From positions 32,376 to 96,375 of the forward strand of contig JAHJPG010000091.1 of assembly GCA_018819925.1 (NCBI GenBank): 64,000 nucleotides of DNA. Reading direction: 5' to 3'. Positions 45,030-54,531 of this stretch are shown here, piece by piece. Numbering within the stretch: the first letter of the stretch is position 1; each line of letters opens with the position of its first letter. The position numbers were made by a program, and so were the translations under genes. The notes under the pieces are model-generated. The model worked only from the letters and a program-made list of their open reading frames with translations, had not been told where the DNA came from and made no database searches. This DNA comes from Pseudomonadota bacterium. GTDB taxonomy: Bacteria; Desulfobacterota; Desulfarculia; Desulfarculales; Desulfarculaceae.

Positions 45030-45062
45030 AAATAAAAAAGGCCGCCCCCAGAGGGGGCGGCC
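45030..45062 (-). terminator. Intrinsic terminator of lon
   Basis: A 10-bp stem (GGCCGCCCCC / GGGGGCGGCC, 45040-45049 and 45053-45062) with a 3-base loop is followed, on the minus strand, by TTTTTTATT (45039-45030). It lies 51 bp beyond the lon stop codon. The stem is identical to that of the mltD terminator. On the plus strand there is no T-run, so it is not a strong dodecin terminator. Confidence 0.85.
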
Positions 45063-45113
45063 CAATGAAGGTTCACTGACTCGCCGCCGGGTGGCGGATG
45101 TGGATTGGTGCGT

Positions 45114-47651
45114 CTATTTCTTGCCTTGTCGCGCCGCCTTCTTTTCGGTAGAAGCGCTCCCCGAGGCCTGCGCCTTCTTGGCCCCCTTGGCCTGGGCCGG
45201 CTTCTTGGCTACGGCCTTGGTCTTGGCTTTGGTCTTGGCCCTGCCGTCCTCCAAGGCCCACTCGGCCACCTGGCCCATGCGTTCGGCGAAGCGGAAGGCC
45301 ATCTTCTTCTTCACGTTGTCGGGCACGTCCACCAGGTCGCGTTCATTGGCCGCGGGCAGGATCACCGTCTTGATGCCCGCGCGGTGGGCGGCCAGCACTT
45401 TTTCCTTGATGCCTCCCACCGGCAAGACCATGCCCCTGAGGGTGATCTCGCCGGTCATGGCCACGTCGCTCTTCACTGGGCGGCCGGTGAACAGCGACAG
45501 CAGGGCGGTGAACAGGGTCACTCCGGCGCTGGGCCCGTCCTTGGGGATGGCCCCGGCGGGCACGTGGATGTGGATGTCGTTTTCCGCGTTGAAGTTGCTG
45601 TCCAGGCCGCAGGCCGGGGCGTTGGCCCTAAGGTAGGTTACCGCCGCCTGGGCCGACTCCTTCATCACGTCGCCCAATTGGCCGGTGAGCACCAGGCTCC
45701 CCTTGCCGGGCATGCGGCTGGCCTCCACGAACAGGATGTCGCCGCCGGAGGGGGTCCAGGCCAGGCCCGTGGCCACCCCGGGCACCGCCGTGCGCAGGGC
45801 GGTGTCGGGCAGGATGCGCTGCGGCCCCAACACCTCTGCCACCTCGGGCTTGTTTATCTTCACCGCGCTGGCCTCGCCCTCGGCGATGGCCCGGGCGGCC
45901 CAGCGGCACAGGGAGCCGATCTCCCGCTCCAGGTTCCTGAGCCCCGCCTCCCGGGTGTAGCCGGTGATAAGGAGCATGAGGGCCGCATCGCTGATGCTTA
46001 ACTGCTTGGCGCTCAGACCGTGCTCGCTCCTCTGGCGGGGCACCAGGTAGCGCTTGGCGATCTTCAGCTTGTCCTCGGCGGTGTAGCCGGGGATTTCTAT
46101 TATCTCCATGCGGTCGCGCAGAGGCGCGGGGATGGTGTCCAAGACGTTGGCCGTGGTGATGAACATCACCTTGGACAGGTCGAAGGGCAGGTCCAGGTAA
46201 TGGTCGCTGAAGCTGAAGTTCTGCTCCGGGTCCAGCACCTCCAACAGGGCGCTGGAGGGATCGCCCCGGAAGTCGGCCCCCACCTTGTCCACCTCGTCGA
46301 GCATGAACACCGGGTTGCGGCTGCCGGCCCGGCGCAGGCTTTGCACGATGCGCCCTGGCATGGCTCCCACGTAGGTGCGCCGGTGGCCGCGAATCTCGGC
46401 CTCGTCGCGCACCCCCCCCAGGCTGATGCGGGCGAAGTTGCGCCCCAGGGCCCGGGCGATGGAGCGGCCCAGGGAGGTCTTGCCCACCCCCGGCGGGCCC
46501 ACGAAGCAAAGGATGGGGCCCTTCATGTCGGGATTGAGCTTGCGCACCGCCAGATACTCCAGGATGCGCCGTTTCACCTTGTCCAGGTCGTAGTGGTCGG
46601 CCTCCAAGATGGCCCGGGCCCCCTTTATGTCCAGGTGGTCCTCGGTCTGCTCCTCCCAGGGCAGGTTTAAAATCCAATCCAGGTAGGTGGTGATGACGTG
46701 GTATTCGGCGCTGGATGAGTGCATGGTTTCCAGACGCTTGAGTTCACGCTCGGCCTCGGCGCGCGCCTGGTCGGGCAGGGCCTTCTCTTCCAGGCGGCGG
46801 CGCAATTGGCCGGTTTCGTCGTCTCCGCCCTCGCCCTCGCCCAGTTCCTTCTTGATGGCCTGGAGCTGCTGGCGCAGGTAGTATTCCCGCTGGGTCTTGT
46901 CCAGGCCTTCCTTTACCTGGTCCTGAATCTTGCTGCCCAACTCCAGCACCTGGATCTCGCGGTTCAAAAGGGTGGTAACCCGGCGCAGGCGCTCGGTTAC
47001 CTCCAGGGCCTCCACGATGCTTTGGCGCTCCTCGGGGCTTATGTTCATGGCGCTGGCCACCATGTCGCACAATGCCCCAGGGTCATCCACGCTGGCCAAC
47101 AAGGAGCCCAGTTCGTCGGGCAGGTGGGGGGCCAGCTCCAACACCCGGCGGAACAGGGAGCGCAGGTTGCTCAGAAGGGCCTTGCTCTCCAGGTCGTCGG
47201 TGATTACGTCCTCCGCCGGCTCCACCAGGGCAATGAGGTGTGGCTCGGTGCGCACCATCTCCAGCACCTTGAAGCGGGTGAGACCCTGGGCCACCAGGCG
47301 AAGGCCGTCGGTTTCGCTCTTGGCCATCTGCAGGATGAGGGCGGCCACGCCCACCTGATGAATGTCGGAGACGCTGCGCACTTGCTCGGAGGTGATGTCT
47401 CCCTTGAGGGCCACCAGGCCCACGATCTTGTCCCCGCTGAGCACCTCGTCCACCAAGCCCTGGTGGCGGAGATCGGAGACCCGCATGGGCAGGACCATGC
47501 GCGGGAACATGCTCATATCTTTGACCGCCAACAAGGGCAACAGCTTGGGCAGGACGAGGCGGCGCCCCAGCAGCGGCTCGGGGCTGTCGGTTTCGCCGCC
47601 GATGCTGACGTTTATGGAATCTTCGTCTAACAGCTTATTTTCATTGCTCAT
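45114..47651 (-). CDS. lon: ATP-dependent protease Lon
   Basis: The protein (845 aa) has the LAN substrate-binding domain, an AAA+ domain with GPPGVGKTSLG, and the S16 protease domain whose Ser708 (DGPSAG) and Lys751 (GGIKEK) are 43 residues apart, as in E. coli Lon. It degrades misfolded and regulatory proteins. Compared with typical Lon it has an extra C-terminal tail of about 45 residues, very rich in Lys and Ala (AKTKAKTKAVAKKPAQAKGA). It is downstream of hsp20 by 19 bp, so the two form a heat-shock unit divergent from dnaK. Confidence 0.97.
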   Translation of the reverse strand: MSNENKLLDEDSINVSIGGETDSPEPLLGRRLVLPKLLPLLAVKDMSMFPRMVLPMRVSDLRHQGLVDEVLSGDKIVGLVALKGDITSEQVRSVSDIHQVGVAALILQMAKSETDGLRLVAQGLTRFKVLEMVRTEPHLIALVEPAEDVITDDLESKALLSNLRSLFRRVLELAPHLPDELGSLLASVDDPGALCDMVASAMNISPEERQSIVEALEVTERLRRVTTLLNREIQVLELGSKIQDQVKEGLDKTQREYYLRQQLQAIKKELGEGEGGDDETGQLRRRLEEKALPDQARAEAERELKRLETMHSSSAEYHVITTYLDWILNLPWEEQTEDHLDIKGARAILEADHYDLDKVKRRILEYLAVRKLNPDMKGPILCFVGPPGVGKTSLGRSIARALGRNFARISLGGVRDEAEIRGHRRTYVGAMPGRIVQSLRRAGSRNPVFMLDEVDKVGADFRGDPSSALLEVLDPEQNFSFSDHYLDLPFDLSKVMFITTANVLDTIPAPLRDRMEIIEIPGYTAEDKLKIAKRYLVPRQRSEHGLSAKQLSISDAALMLLITGYTREAGLRNLEREIGSLCRWAARAIAEGEASAVKINKPEVAEVLGPQRILPDTALRTAVPGVATGLAWTPSGGDILFVEASRMPGKGSLVLTGQLGDVMKESAQAAVTYLRANAPACGLDSNFNAENDIHIHVPAGAIPKDGPSAGVTLFTALLSLFTGRPVKSDVAMTGEITLRGMVLPVGGIKEKVLAAHRAGIKTVILPAANERDLVDVPDNVKKKMAFRFAERMGQVAEWALEDGRAKTKAKTKAVAKKPAQAKGAKKAQASGSASTEKKAARQGKK

Positions 47652-47670
47652 GATTTACTCGCTTGTGAAG

Positions 47671-48093
47671 CTAGACAGCCTGGACCTCGACACTGGCCGT
47701 CAGCCTGCGTTTGGGCAGGACGATTCGAAGCAGGCCATCGGAGAGGCTGGCCTCCACCCGGTCGGCGGCGATGGGCACGGTGACCCGGAAGGAGCGCACG
47801 AACTCGCCGGTTTCGATCTCCATGCGGTGATAGCGGGCTCCCGCCACCATGAGGGAGGGCTCGCGCCGGCCATATAGCCGCACCACCTGGCCGTCCACTA
47901 TGATTTTCAGGTCCTGGCGGGAGACTCCGGCCAACTCGGCCACGATGATAACCGCCTCGGCCGTCTCCACTATGTCCACCGCCGGAGCCCAGGCCCCTTG
48001 CCCGCTGTTCAGTTCCGGCCGCTCCAGGCTTTGTAAAAGCCGGCGCATGTGCGCCCTAAGGCCATCGCCGGGCGGGGAGTAGTCTCGGGTCAT
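47671..48093 (-). CDS. Small heat-shock protein (Hsp20/alpha-crystallin family)
   Basis: The protein (140 aa) has an alpha-crystallin domain (about residues 35-130) including AWAPAVDIVETAEAVIIVAELAGV, VRLYGRREP and the strand SLSDGLLRIVLPK. It lacks the usual C-terminal IxI-type anchor in clear form; the end reads ASVEVQAV. It would hold unfolding proteins for refolding or degradation, and is co-transcribed with lon 19 bp downstream. Confidence 0.92.
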   Translation of the reverse strand: MTRDYSPPGDGLRAHMRRLLQSLERPELNSGQGAWAPAVDIVETAEAVIIVAELAGVSRQDLKIIVDGQVVRLYGRREPSLMVAGARYHRMEIETGEFVRSFRVTVPIAADRVEASLSDGLLRIVLPKRRLTASVEVQAV

Positions 48094-48394
48094 GGCTATT
48101 GATCTCCTAGGTTCCTGACATCCGCAGCCCTGGTCCCAAGGGCCCGGACTGGAAACGTTTTCGTTTTAAAGTAAGCATAATTCCAATATAAGCAATTGGC
48201 AGGGGTATAAAAAAGCCCCCGAAGCGTATTTATCCGCCCGGTAAGACTTGACTATGGGCCATTGAGACTTATTTTGAAGAGTGTGATTTGGTTCCAACGC
48301 GCTTTTGACAGCGATTTGCCAAAGTTAGCAAAAGATTAAGCCCTCGCCCCGCGGGGGCCGTCAAGATATCAATTCGAGGAGGTAAAGAGTAACC
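48094..48394. promoter_or_regulatory. Divergent regulatory region between hsp20-lon and dnaK
   Basis: No gene fits in these 301 bp. Towards dnaK there is TTGACT (48248-48253), 16 bp, TATTTT (48270-48275), and a second perfect -35 hexamer TTGACA (48305-48310) without a good -10. GAGGAGG precedes the dnaK ATG. A GGGG-A-rich-loop-CCCC stem lies at about 48202-48222. I could not find a CIRCE element or a sigma-32 promoter, so the mode of heat induction is open. Confidence 0.5.
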
Positions 48395-50311
48395 ATGGCA
48401 GGCAACGAAAAAATTATCGGAATCGACCTGGGCACCACCAACAGCGTGGTGGCGGTGATGGAGGGCGGCGAGGCCAAGGTCATCACCAACGAAGAAGGCA
48501 ACCGCACCACCCCCAGCGTAGTGGCCTTCACCGACAAGGGTGAGCGCCTGGTGGGCGCCGCGGCCAAGCGCCAGGCGGTGACCAACCCCACCAACACCGT
48601 CTACAGCATCAAACGCTTCATGGGCCGGCGTTTCTCCGAGGTGGCCGAGGAGATAAAGCAGGTGCCCTACAAGGTTGTGGACACCGGAGCCGACCAGGTG
48701 AAGATAGAGGCCCAGGGTAAGGAGTATTCTCCCCCCGAGGTAAGCGCCATGATCCTGGGCAAGCTGAAAAAGGCGGCCGAGGACTACCTGGGCGAGAAGG
48801 TGCACGCCGCGGTCATCACCGTGCCGGCCTACTTCAATGACTCCCAGCGCCAGGCCACCAAGGACGCGGGCAAGATCGCGGGCCTGGACGTCAAGCGCAT
48901 CATCAATGAGCCCACCGCGGCGGCCCTGGCTTACGGCCTGGACAAGAAGACCAACGAGATCATCGCGGTGTTCGACTTCGGCGGCGGCACCTTTGACATA
49001 TCCGTGCTGGAAGTGGGCGACGGCGTGGTGGAGGTGAAGGCCACCAACGGCGACACCCACCTGGGCGGCGACAACCTGGACCAGAAGATCATCGACTGGC
49101 TGGTGGCGGAGTTCAAGAAGGACTCCGGCGTGGACCTCTCCGGCGACCCCATGGCCATGCAGCGCCTCAAGGAAGCGGCGGAAAAGGCCAAGATGGAGCT
49201 GTCCACCGCGGTGGAGACCGACATCAACCTGCCCTTCATCACCGCCGACGCCAGCGGCCCCAAGCACCTCAACGTCAAGTTGAGCCGGGCCAAGTTCGAG
49301 GCCTTGGTGGACCACGAGCTGCAGCGCACCCTGGGACCCTGCAAGGCGGCCCTGGCCGACGCCGGCCTGGACCCCAAGAAGATCGACGAAGTGGTCCTGG
49401 TGGGCGGCTCCACCCGCATCCCCAAGGTGCAGGAGTTGGTCAAGGGATTCTTCGGCCGGGAGCCTCACAAGGGCGTCAACCCCGACGAGGTGGTGGCCGT
49501 GGGCGCGGCCATTCAGGGCGGCGTGTTGGGCGGCGAGGTCAACGACGTGCTGCTTCTGGACGTCACCCCCCTGAGCCTGGGCATCGAGACCCTGGGCGGG
49601 GTGATGACCAAGCTCATCGAGCGCAACACCACCATCCCCACCCGCAAGAGCGAGGTGTTCTCCACCGCTGCCGACAACCAACCGGCGGTGGACATCCACG
49701 TGTTGCAGGGCGAGCGGGACTTTGCCAAGGACAACCGCACCCTGGGCAACTTCCAGCTCACCGGCCTGCCCCCGGCCCCCCGGGGAGTGCCCCAGATCGA
49801 GGTCACTTTCGACATCGACGCCAACGGCATAGTCAACGTCAGCGCCAAGGACCTGGCCACGGGCAAGGAGCATTCCATCGAGATCAAGGCATCCTCGGGC
49901 CTCAACGACGAGGACATCGACAAGATGGTCACCGACGCCAAGCGCTTCGGCAACGAAGACAAGGAGCGGCGTCAGGCGGTGGAGGCCAGAAACCGGCTGG
50001 ACAGCCTGATCTACCAGACCGAAAAGCTGGTAAAGGAAAACGAGGCCAAGCTGGACGAGGCCACCAAGACTTCCATGGCCGGGGCCATCGCCGACGCCAA
50101 GAAGGCCCTGGAGAGCGAGGACCGCGCCCAGATGGAGAGCGCCTTCGAGAATCTGGAAAAGGCCTCCCACGCCATGGCCCAGGCCTTGTACCAGGACAGC
50201 CATCAGGCTGGCGGTCAGCCCGGCGGTGGACAGCCCGGCGGCCAGCCCGGCGGCGGGCAGCAGAAGCCCAAGGACGACGACGTGGTGGACGCGGAGTTCA
50301 CCGAGCACTAG
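48395..50311 (+). CDS. dnaK: Chaperone protein DnaK (Hsp70)
   Basis: The protein (638 aa) is a full-length Hsp70: [14 protein letters not shown], the phosphate loops FDFGGGTFD and [10 protein letters not shown], the linker [19 protein letters not shown], a substrate domain, and a Gly/Gln-rich tail ([15 protein letters not shown]) ending in DDVVDAEF. It folds and refolds proteins with DnaJ and GrpE. Neither grpE nor dnaJ adjoins it, unlike the common grpE-dnaK-dnaJ order. It is divergent from hsp20-lon and ends at a strong terminator. Confidence 0.98.
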   Translation: MAGNEKIIGIDLGTTNSVVAVMEGGEAKVITNEEGNRTTPSVVAFTDKGERLVGAAAKRQAVTNPTNTVYSIKRFMGRRFSEVAEEIKQVPYKVVDTGADQVKIEAQGKEYSPPEVSAMILGKLKKAAEDYLGEKVHAAVITVPAYFNDSQRQATKDAGKIAGLDVKRIINEPTAAALAYGLDKKTNEIIAVFDFGGGTFDISVLEVGDGVVEVKATNGDTHLGGDNLDQKIIDWLVAEFKKDSGVDLSGDPMAMQRLKEAAEKAKMELSTAVETDINLPFITADASGPKHLNVKLSRAKFEALVDHELQRTLGPCKAALADAGLDPKKIDEVVLVGGSTRIPKVQELVKGFFGREPHKGVNPDEVVAVGAAIQGGVLGGEVNDVLLLDVTPLSLGIETLGGVMTKLIERNTTIPTRKSEVFSTAADNQPAVDIHVLQGERDFAKDNRTLGNFQLTGLPPAPRGVPQIEVTFDIDANGIVNVSAKDLATGKEHSIEIKASSGLNDEDIDKMVTDAKRFGNEDKERRQAVEARNRLDSLIYQTEKLVKENEAKLDEATKTSMAGAIADAKKALESEDRAQMESAFENLEKASHAMAQALYQDSHQAGGQPGGGQPGGQPGGGQQKPKDDDVVDAEFTEH

Positions 50312-50333
50312 CCCCATAGGCAAGCAACGACAA

Positions 50334-50367
50334 GGCCGGCTCCCCGCGCGGGGGGCCGGCCTTTTTT
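50334..50367 (+). terminator. Intrinsic terminator of dnaK
   Basis: GGCCGGCTCCCC (50334-50345), loop GCGC, and GGGGGGCCGGCC (50350-50361) pair over 12 bp with one G-T wobble and are followed by six T residues. It lies 22 bp after the dnaK stop codon. Confidence 0.9.
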
Positions 50368-50386
50368 CATGGCTTGGGCGCGGGGC

Positions 50387-51313
50387 CTACCAGTGGGTGG
50401 CCCGGCCGATGCGCTGGCCGCTGACCTCCAGGGTGTCGCTGACCACCATGAAGGCGTCGGGGTCCAGGGAGCTGACCAGGGCCTTGAGCCGGCCCAACTC
50501 CCGCAGGTTGACCACGGTGTAGACCATGGGTTCTTCCTGGCCGCTGAAGGCCCCCTGGGCGGAGATAAGGGTGGCCCCGGCGCGGTTGTCGCTGATGATG
50601 GCCTGGGCTATTTCCTGCCAGCGGTGGCTTACGATGGTCACCGCCTTGCGCTGGCTGAGCCCGCTGAACACCAGGTTGGTCACCTGGGCGGCCACGAAGA
50701 TCATGGCCAGGGTGTAGATGATTTTGGTCAGGGGGAACAGCAGGGCCCCCACCCCCAGCACCACCACGTTGAAGGCCAGCAGGGTGGTGCCCAGGCGCAC
50801 GCTGAAGCGCTGGATCATTATCACCGAGAGGATGTCCAGACCGCCGGCCGAGCCCTGGCTCCTGAGCACCAGGCCGCCGCCGGCCCCAAAAAGAATGCCG
50901 GCCAGCAGCGCCCCGGCCAAGGGGTCTTCCAGGATCACCGGCACCTTGACCACTTCCAGGGCCAGGGTGAGCAGGCCCATGCCCACCAGGCTCCAATAGA
51001 AGAAGCGCCGGCCCACCAGACGCCAGCCCAGGGCGAACACCGGGATGTTGAGCACCAGGTACCACAGGCCCACCGGCAGATGGGGCGGCAGGTAGTAGAG
51101 CAGGATGGACAGGCCGGTGAAACCGCCGGACAACAGGCCCTGGGGCACCAGGATGCCGTTGACCGCCACCGCGGCGCACACATTGCCCACGACCATCAGG
51201 GCCAGGTTCAAGAGCACCCGGCCCACCGGCCCCAGGCGCGAGGGGCGCTGGGGCGGTTCGGGCAGGGCGGCGGCCGGCTTCTCCGGGGTTTCTATGTTGT
51301 TGGGTGCTTCCAT
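50387..51313 (-). CDS. YitT-family membrane protein (DUF2179)
   Basis: The protein (308 aa) has five hydrophobic segments in residues 30-200 (LLNLALMVVGNVCAAVAVNGILVPQGLLSGGFTGLSILLYY is typical of UPF0750) and a C-terminal cytoplasmic DUF2179 domain (SHRWQEIAQAIISDNRAGATLI, VYTVVNLRELGRLKALVSSLDPDAFMVV). Function of the family is not established; transport is suspected. ATG 51313 is used. It is convergent with dnaK. Confidence 0.9.
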   Translation of the reverse strand: MEAPNNIETPEKPAAALPEPPQRPSRLGPVGRVLLNLALMVVGNVCAAVAVNGILVPQGLLSGGFTGLSILLYYLPPHLPVGLWYLVLNIPVFALGWRLVGRRFFYWSLVGMGLLTLALEVVKVPVILEDPLAGALLAGILFGAGGGLVLRSQGSAGGLDILSVIMIQRFSVRLGTTLLAFNVVVLGVGALLFPLTKIIYTLAMIFVAAQVTNLVFSGLSQRKAVTIVSHRWQEIAQAIISDNRAGATLISAQGAFSGQEEPMVYTVVNLRELGRLKALVSSLDPDAFMVVSDTLEVSGQRIGRATHW

Positions 51314-51532
51314 GGCCCGCAGTTTACCAAAGCATGCCGCCGGGGCCAAACCGCCTGGGGGCCCCGGGGCAAAAAACTGCACATAAATCTGGTTGCTTGC
51401 CGCGGTGCTATTTGCCAATATGCCCTAAAGCCTCCGTTTAGCGGTTTTCGGTGGCTGAACCCAAAAAACACCTTCCCCTGGCCCCGGCCCGCCCCTGGTT
51501 GGCCATGCGGCCGGGGAGCGAGGCAGTGGCGT

Positions 51533-53167
51533 ATGTCGGGCGGCAATCACCCGCCGGGACGCATGCTTGCGTCCTGGATGGAAGTGTTTGTATTGCTGGC
51601 GGCCTGGGTGGCGGTCACCGCGATCACCTTCCATTGGCTGGGGCAAAACCGCGCCCCCCTGTCCTTTGACCAGTCCCACCACTTTCTTTTGTCCCTGGGC
51701 TACATGGAGATATTGAGCGACCCTTGGCGCTGGCCGGACCTCTGCTCCTACGCCATCTACTATCCGCCCTTGTTTCACACCTCCCTGGCCGCCATGATGC
51801 TGGCCGGAGGGGTTAGCCTGCAATACGCCCCCCTGGTCAACAGCTTCTGGCTGCTTATGCTCATGTTGCCCATCTGGCTGCTGGGCCGGGCGGCCTTTGG
51901 CCGGGCCGCCGGGGTGGCCGGAGCGGTGCTGGTGGCCCTTATTCCCGCCTCGGCCGGTCTGGCCCGCGAGGTGCTCATGGAGGTGTGCCTGGCGGCCATG
52001 GTGGCCTGGGGGGTTTGGGCTCTGGCTCGCAGCCAAGGGCTCTCCCGGCGGCGCTGGCTGCTGGCGCTGGGCGCCCTGGCCGGCCTGGGCATGCTGGCCA
52101 AGTGGACCTATGCCATGTACATGCTGGGCCCGGTGGCCTGGTGCCTGTACTCCGGCCGCCGCCGGGGCCTGGCCGTGGATTGGCGGGGAGTGGCCTGGTC
52201 CCTGGTCATCGGCGCGGCCGTCAGCCTGCCCTGGTATCTGCACTCGCCGGCCACCCTGATAAAGAACATGATGATCAACGCGGGGCCGGTGGCCCTCAGG
52301 GAAGGCGATCCCCCGGTCTTTTCCCTGGACGGCCTGCTCTATTACCCGCTGTCGCTGGTGAACGACCAGATGTTTTTGCCCCTGGCGGTGTTGGTGGCCG
52401 TGGGCCTGGCGGCCGGCCTGATCTGGCGGCGCAAGGAGACCGCCCTCCTGGCTGTTTGGTTTTTGGCGGGGCTGGTCCTCATCTCCCTGCTCAGGAACAA
52501 GGACTCCCGCTACCTCTACCCCCTGCTGGCCCCGGCTTGCCTGTTCGCGGTGGGCTGGGCCGGGATGCTGGGCTCGCGCTGGCTCAGGCTGGCCGCCCTT
52601 GCGGCGGTGGTGGCTCTGGGCGCGGCCCACTTCGGGGCGGTGAGTTATGGCTGGGGGGCACTGGCCCAAGAGAGGGTGTGGCGGGTGGGCGCCAAGCCCC
52701 TGCGAGTGAGCGGCGAGCGCGCGGTGTACGCCCGCCGTCCCAGCCCCCACCACTGGCAGTTGCCGGCCATCCTGGACGCCGTGGCCGCCGACTGGCCCCG
52801 GGGGAGCCGCCCGCCCCGGCTGGGGGTGGTGGCCAGCCTCACCTATTTCAACAAGCCCGCTTTCCAATCCTGGGCCGCTGCCCACGCCAAGGGAGTCTGC
52901 CTGGTTTCCACCGTGGAGCCCACCCACTGGCGGCCGGGCCGGGAGGCCCAGGACATCGCCCGCGACCTGGCCGGCCTGGACTATCTGGTGACCAAGAGCG
53001 GCGGCCTGGGTCTGGACCCCGACTACCTGCGCGCCCAGAAGGTGGCCCAAAAAGCTCTATTGCCCCAGGCCCGCCTGGTGGCGGTCTTCTCCATACCCGA
53101 CCGCACCGAGGCCCGGCTGTGGCGGCTGTTGAGCGATCCCGCCCGCCCGGCCCCGCCCTGCGATTAG
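51533..53167 (+). CDS. PMT/ArnT-like membrane glycosyltransferase
   Basis: The protein (544 aa) has 10-12 predicted membrane helices. A first periplasmic loop carries SFDQSHHFLLSLGYMEIL, where GT39/ArnT-type enzymes have an acidic catalytic motif. YYPPLFHTSLAAMM and a soluble C-terminal region after about residue 400 follow. ATG 51533 with GAGG 9 bp upstream is preferred; ATG 51563 is possible. It probably moves a sugar from polyprenyl phosphate to a lipid or protein outside the membrane. Its TAG stop codon is the first three bases of the inverted repeat at 53165. Confidence 0.75.
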   Translation: MSGGNHPPGRMLASWMEVFVLLAAWVAVTAITFHWLGQNRAPLSFDQSHHFLLSLGYMEILSDPWRWPDLCSYAIYYPPLFHTSLAAMMLAGGVSLQYAPLVNSFWLLMLMLPIWLLGRAAFGRAAGVAGAVLVALIPASAGLAREVLMEVCLAAMVAWGVWALARSQGLSRRRWLLALGALAGLGMLAKWTYAMYMLGPVAWCLYSGRRRGLAVDWRGVAWSLVIGAAVSLPWYLHSPATLIKNMMINAGPVALREGDPPVFSLDGLLYYPLSLVNDQMFLPLAVLVAVGLAAGLIWRRKETALLAVWFLAGLVLISLLRNKDSRYLYPLLAPACLFAVGWAGMLGSRWLRLAALAAVVALGAAHFGAVSYGWGALAQERVWRVGAKPLRVSGERAVYARRPSPHHWQLPAILDAVAADWPRGSRPPRLGVVASLTYFNKPAFQSWAAAHAKGVCLVSTVEPTHWRPGREAQDIARDLAGLDYLVTKSGGLGLDPDYLRAQKVAQKALLPQARLVAVFSIPDRTEARLWRLLSDPARPAPPCD

Positions 53168-53425
53168 CCCGCATATTTCATGAAGGCCGGTCGTCCGGCC
53201 GCGCCAGCCGCCGGCATACCGCGTTGGTGGCTGCGCTCGGGCCTCGACGTAGCTCTTAGCTACGCCTGCGGCCCTCGCTTGCCAGGCGCCTTGCCTGCCG
53301 CCGGCTGGCTGTGCCGGGTCCGGATACAACCAATACCTAGACCAGGCGGCCGCTTTTTCAAAAAGATCGACTAAACCCTAAATCATTGTTCGATGCCGCC
53401 CAGCCTTCATGAAATATGCGGGCTA
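53165..53425. mobile_element. MITE-like element with 23-bp terminal inverted repeats
   Basis: Perfect inverted repeats (53165-53187 and 53403-53425; arms begin TAGCCCGCATATTTCATGAA) flank a 215-bp interior with no open frame of its own. Each end starts with TA, which could be the TA duplication typical of IS630/Tc1-type transposition. The interior holds a central hairpin CGTAGCT-CTT-AGCTACG (53248-53264) nested in GGGCC/GGCCC. The stop codons of the two convergent flanking genes, both TAG, are provided by the repeat ends. No transposase is present, so it would be non-autonomous. Confidence 0.65.
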
Positions 53426-54343
53426 GCCGATCAGGCCCTCGGCCCGCAGGGAGCGCCTTACCAGCAGAGAGCAGCAATAGGCGATGTTGGCCGGGCTGTA
53501 GATGGCCAGCTCGTCGCGGTAGAAGGCTTCAAAGAGCCAGGCGCCGAGGGCCTGCTGGTCCTGGCCCTGCCGGTAGCGGCGCGCCACCTTTTGGTGCCAG
53601 GAGCGCAGGTGGGCCTGAGTGGCTTCGAGGTATTGCCAAACCTCCCGGCCGGCCAGGGCCCCCTGGTGCCCCAGGCCCAGCACCTCCGGCCGCCTGGCGG
53701 CCATGGCCTCCATGGTTTGCAGGTAGCCGGGGTAGGAGACGAAATACAAGGGAAAGCCCGGCCGGTCGAGGTGGCGGAAGCCGGCCGAGTCCGAGGCCAG
53801 CAGAGCCTCTTGGCCGGGCAGCCAGGCCAGGAGCCCGCCCGGCGCATGGCCCTTTTCGGGCAACAGCTCCACCCTCTGGCCGCCCACCGCCAGGCTCTGT
53901 CCCGCCTCCATCAAACACAGACGGTCCTCCGGCGGCGGCTCCAGCTCCGGCCAAGAAGCCGGTGCGCCCAACCCCTCCAGCCGCATCACCTCGGCGCTGC
54001 TGAATTCGTCGTCCGCGCTGAAGCGGGCCAGGGTGCTGGTCCGGGCCAGCAGCTCCCGGGACTTGGCCGAGAGCACCAGCCTGGCCCGGGGCAGGCCGGT
54101 CAACAGGCCGCGGGCCCCGGCGCTGTGGTCGCTGTGGGCATGGGAGACGATGACCCAGGCCACCTCCTCGGGCGCCACGCCCAGGTGGGCCAACTGGGCC
54201 AGCACCAGGGGGGTGGTGCCGCTGATGCCCACCTCGAACAGGGCGGCCTGGCCCTGGTCCCGAATCAGGTACAGGCACAGATGGTGTCCGCCCAGAAGCC
54301 AAAGATTGGGGCCTAACTGCCGGGGTGGAATGAGATCGGGCAT
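53423..54343 (-). CDS. Metallo-beta-lactamase-fold hydrolase (glyoxalase II-like)
   Basis: The protein (306 aa) has an MBL core: LWLLGGHHLCLYLI, GISGTTPLVLAQL, the metal motif SHAHSDHSAG, PEKGHAPGGLLAWL and LLASDSAGF, followed by a C-terminal helical extension with GHQGAL. It is close to the glyoxalase II/BaeB-like group and may hydrolyse a thioester. ATG 54343 with AAGGACGG upstream is preferred. Its TAG stop is formed by the right inverted repeat of the MITE-like element. Confidence 0.82.
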   Translation of the reverse strand: MPDLIPPRQLGPNLWLLGGHHLCLYLIRDQGQAALFEVGISGTTPLVLAQLAHLGVAPEEVAWVIVSHAHSDHSAGARGLLTGLPRARLVLSAKSRELLARTSTLARFSADDEFSSAEVMRLEGLGAPASWPELEPPPEDRLCLMEAGQSLAVGGQRVELLPEKGHAPGGLLAWLPGQEALLASDSAGFRHLDRPGFPLYFVSYPGYLQTMEAMAARRPEVLGLGHQGALAGREVWQYLEATQAHLRSWHQKVARRYRQGQDQQALGAWLFEAFYRDELAIYSPANIAYCCSLLVRRSLRAEGLIG

Positions 54344-54531
54344 GGGCCGTCCTTGGACAGAGTGGAGTTTCAGACAGGCCAACAATATTTCACAAAGCGC
54401 TTTCCGGGGCAAGGTGGAGTCCAGGCATGGCTTGTTTGCACGCCTGGGCTGTGGCAGGCTGGGCTTGGGGACGATGCCACCTTGTCGGTTAACCAGCTTT
54501 TCGCCCCGCGCCGGGGCCGGGAGGCAGTTTC

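Noticed and set aside
48094..48394. CIRCE element upstream of dnaK
   Set aside because: TTAGCA occurs at 48325, but there is no complementary GAGTGCTAA arm nine bases away.
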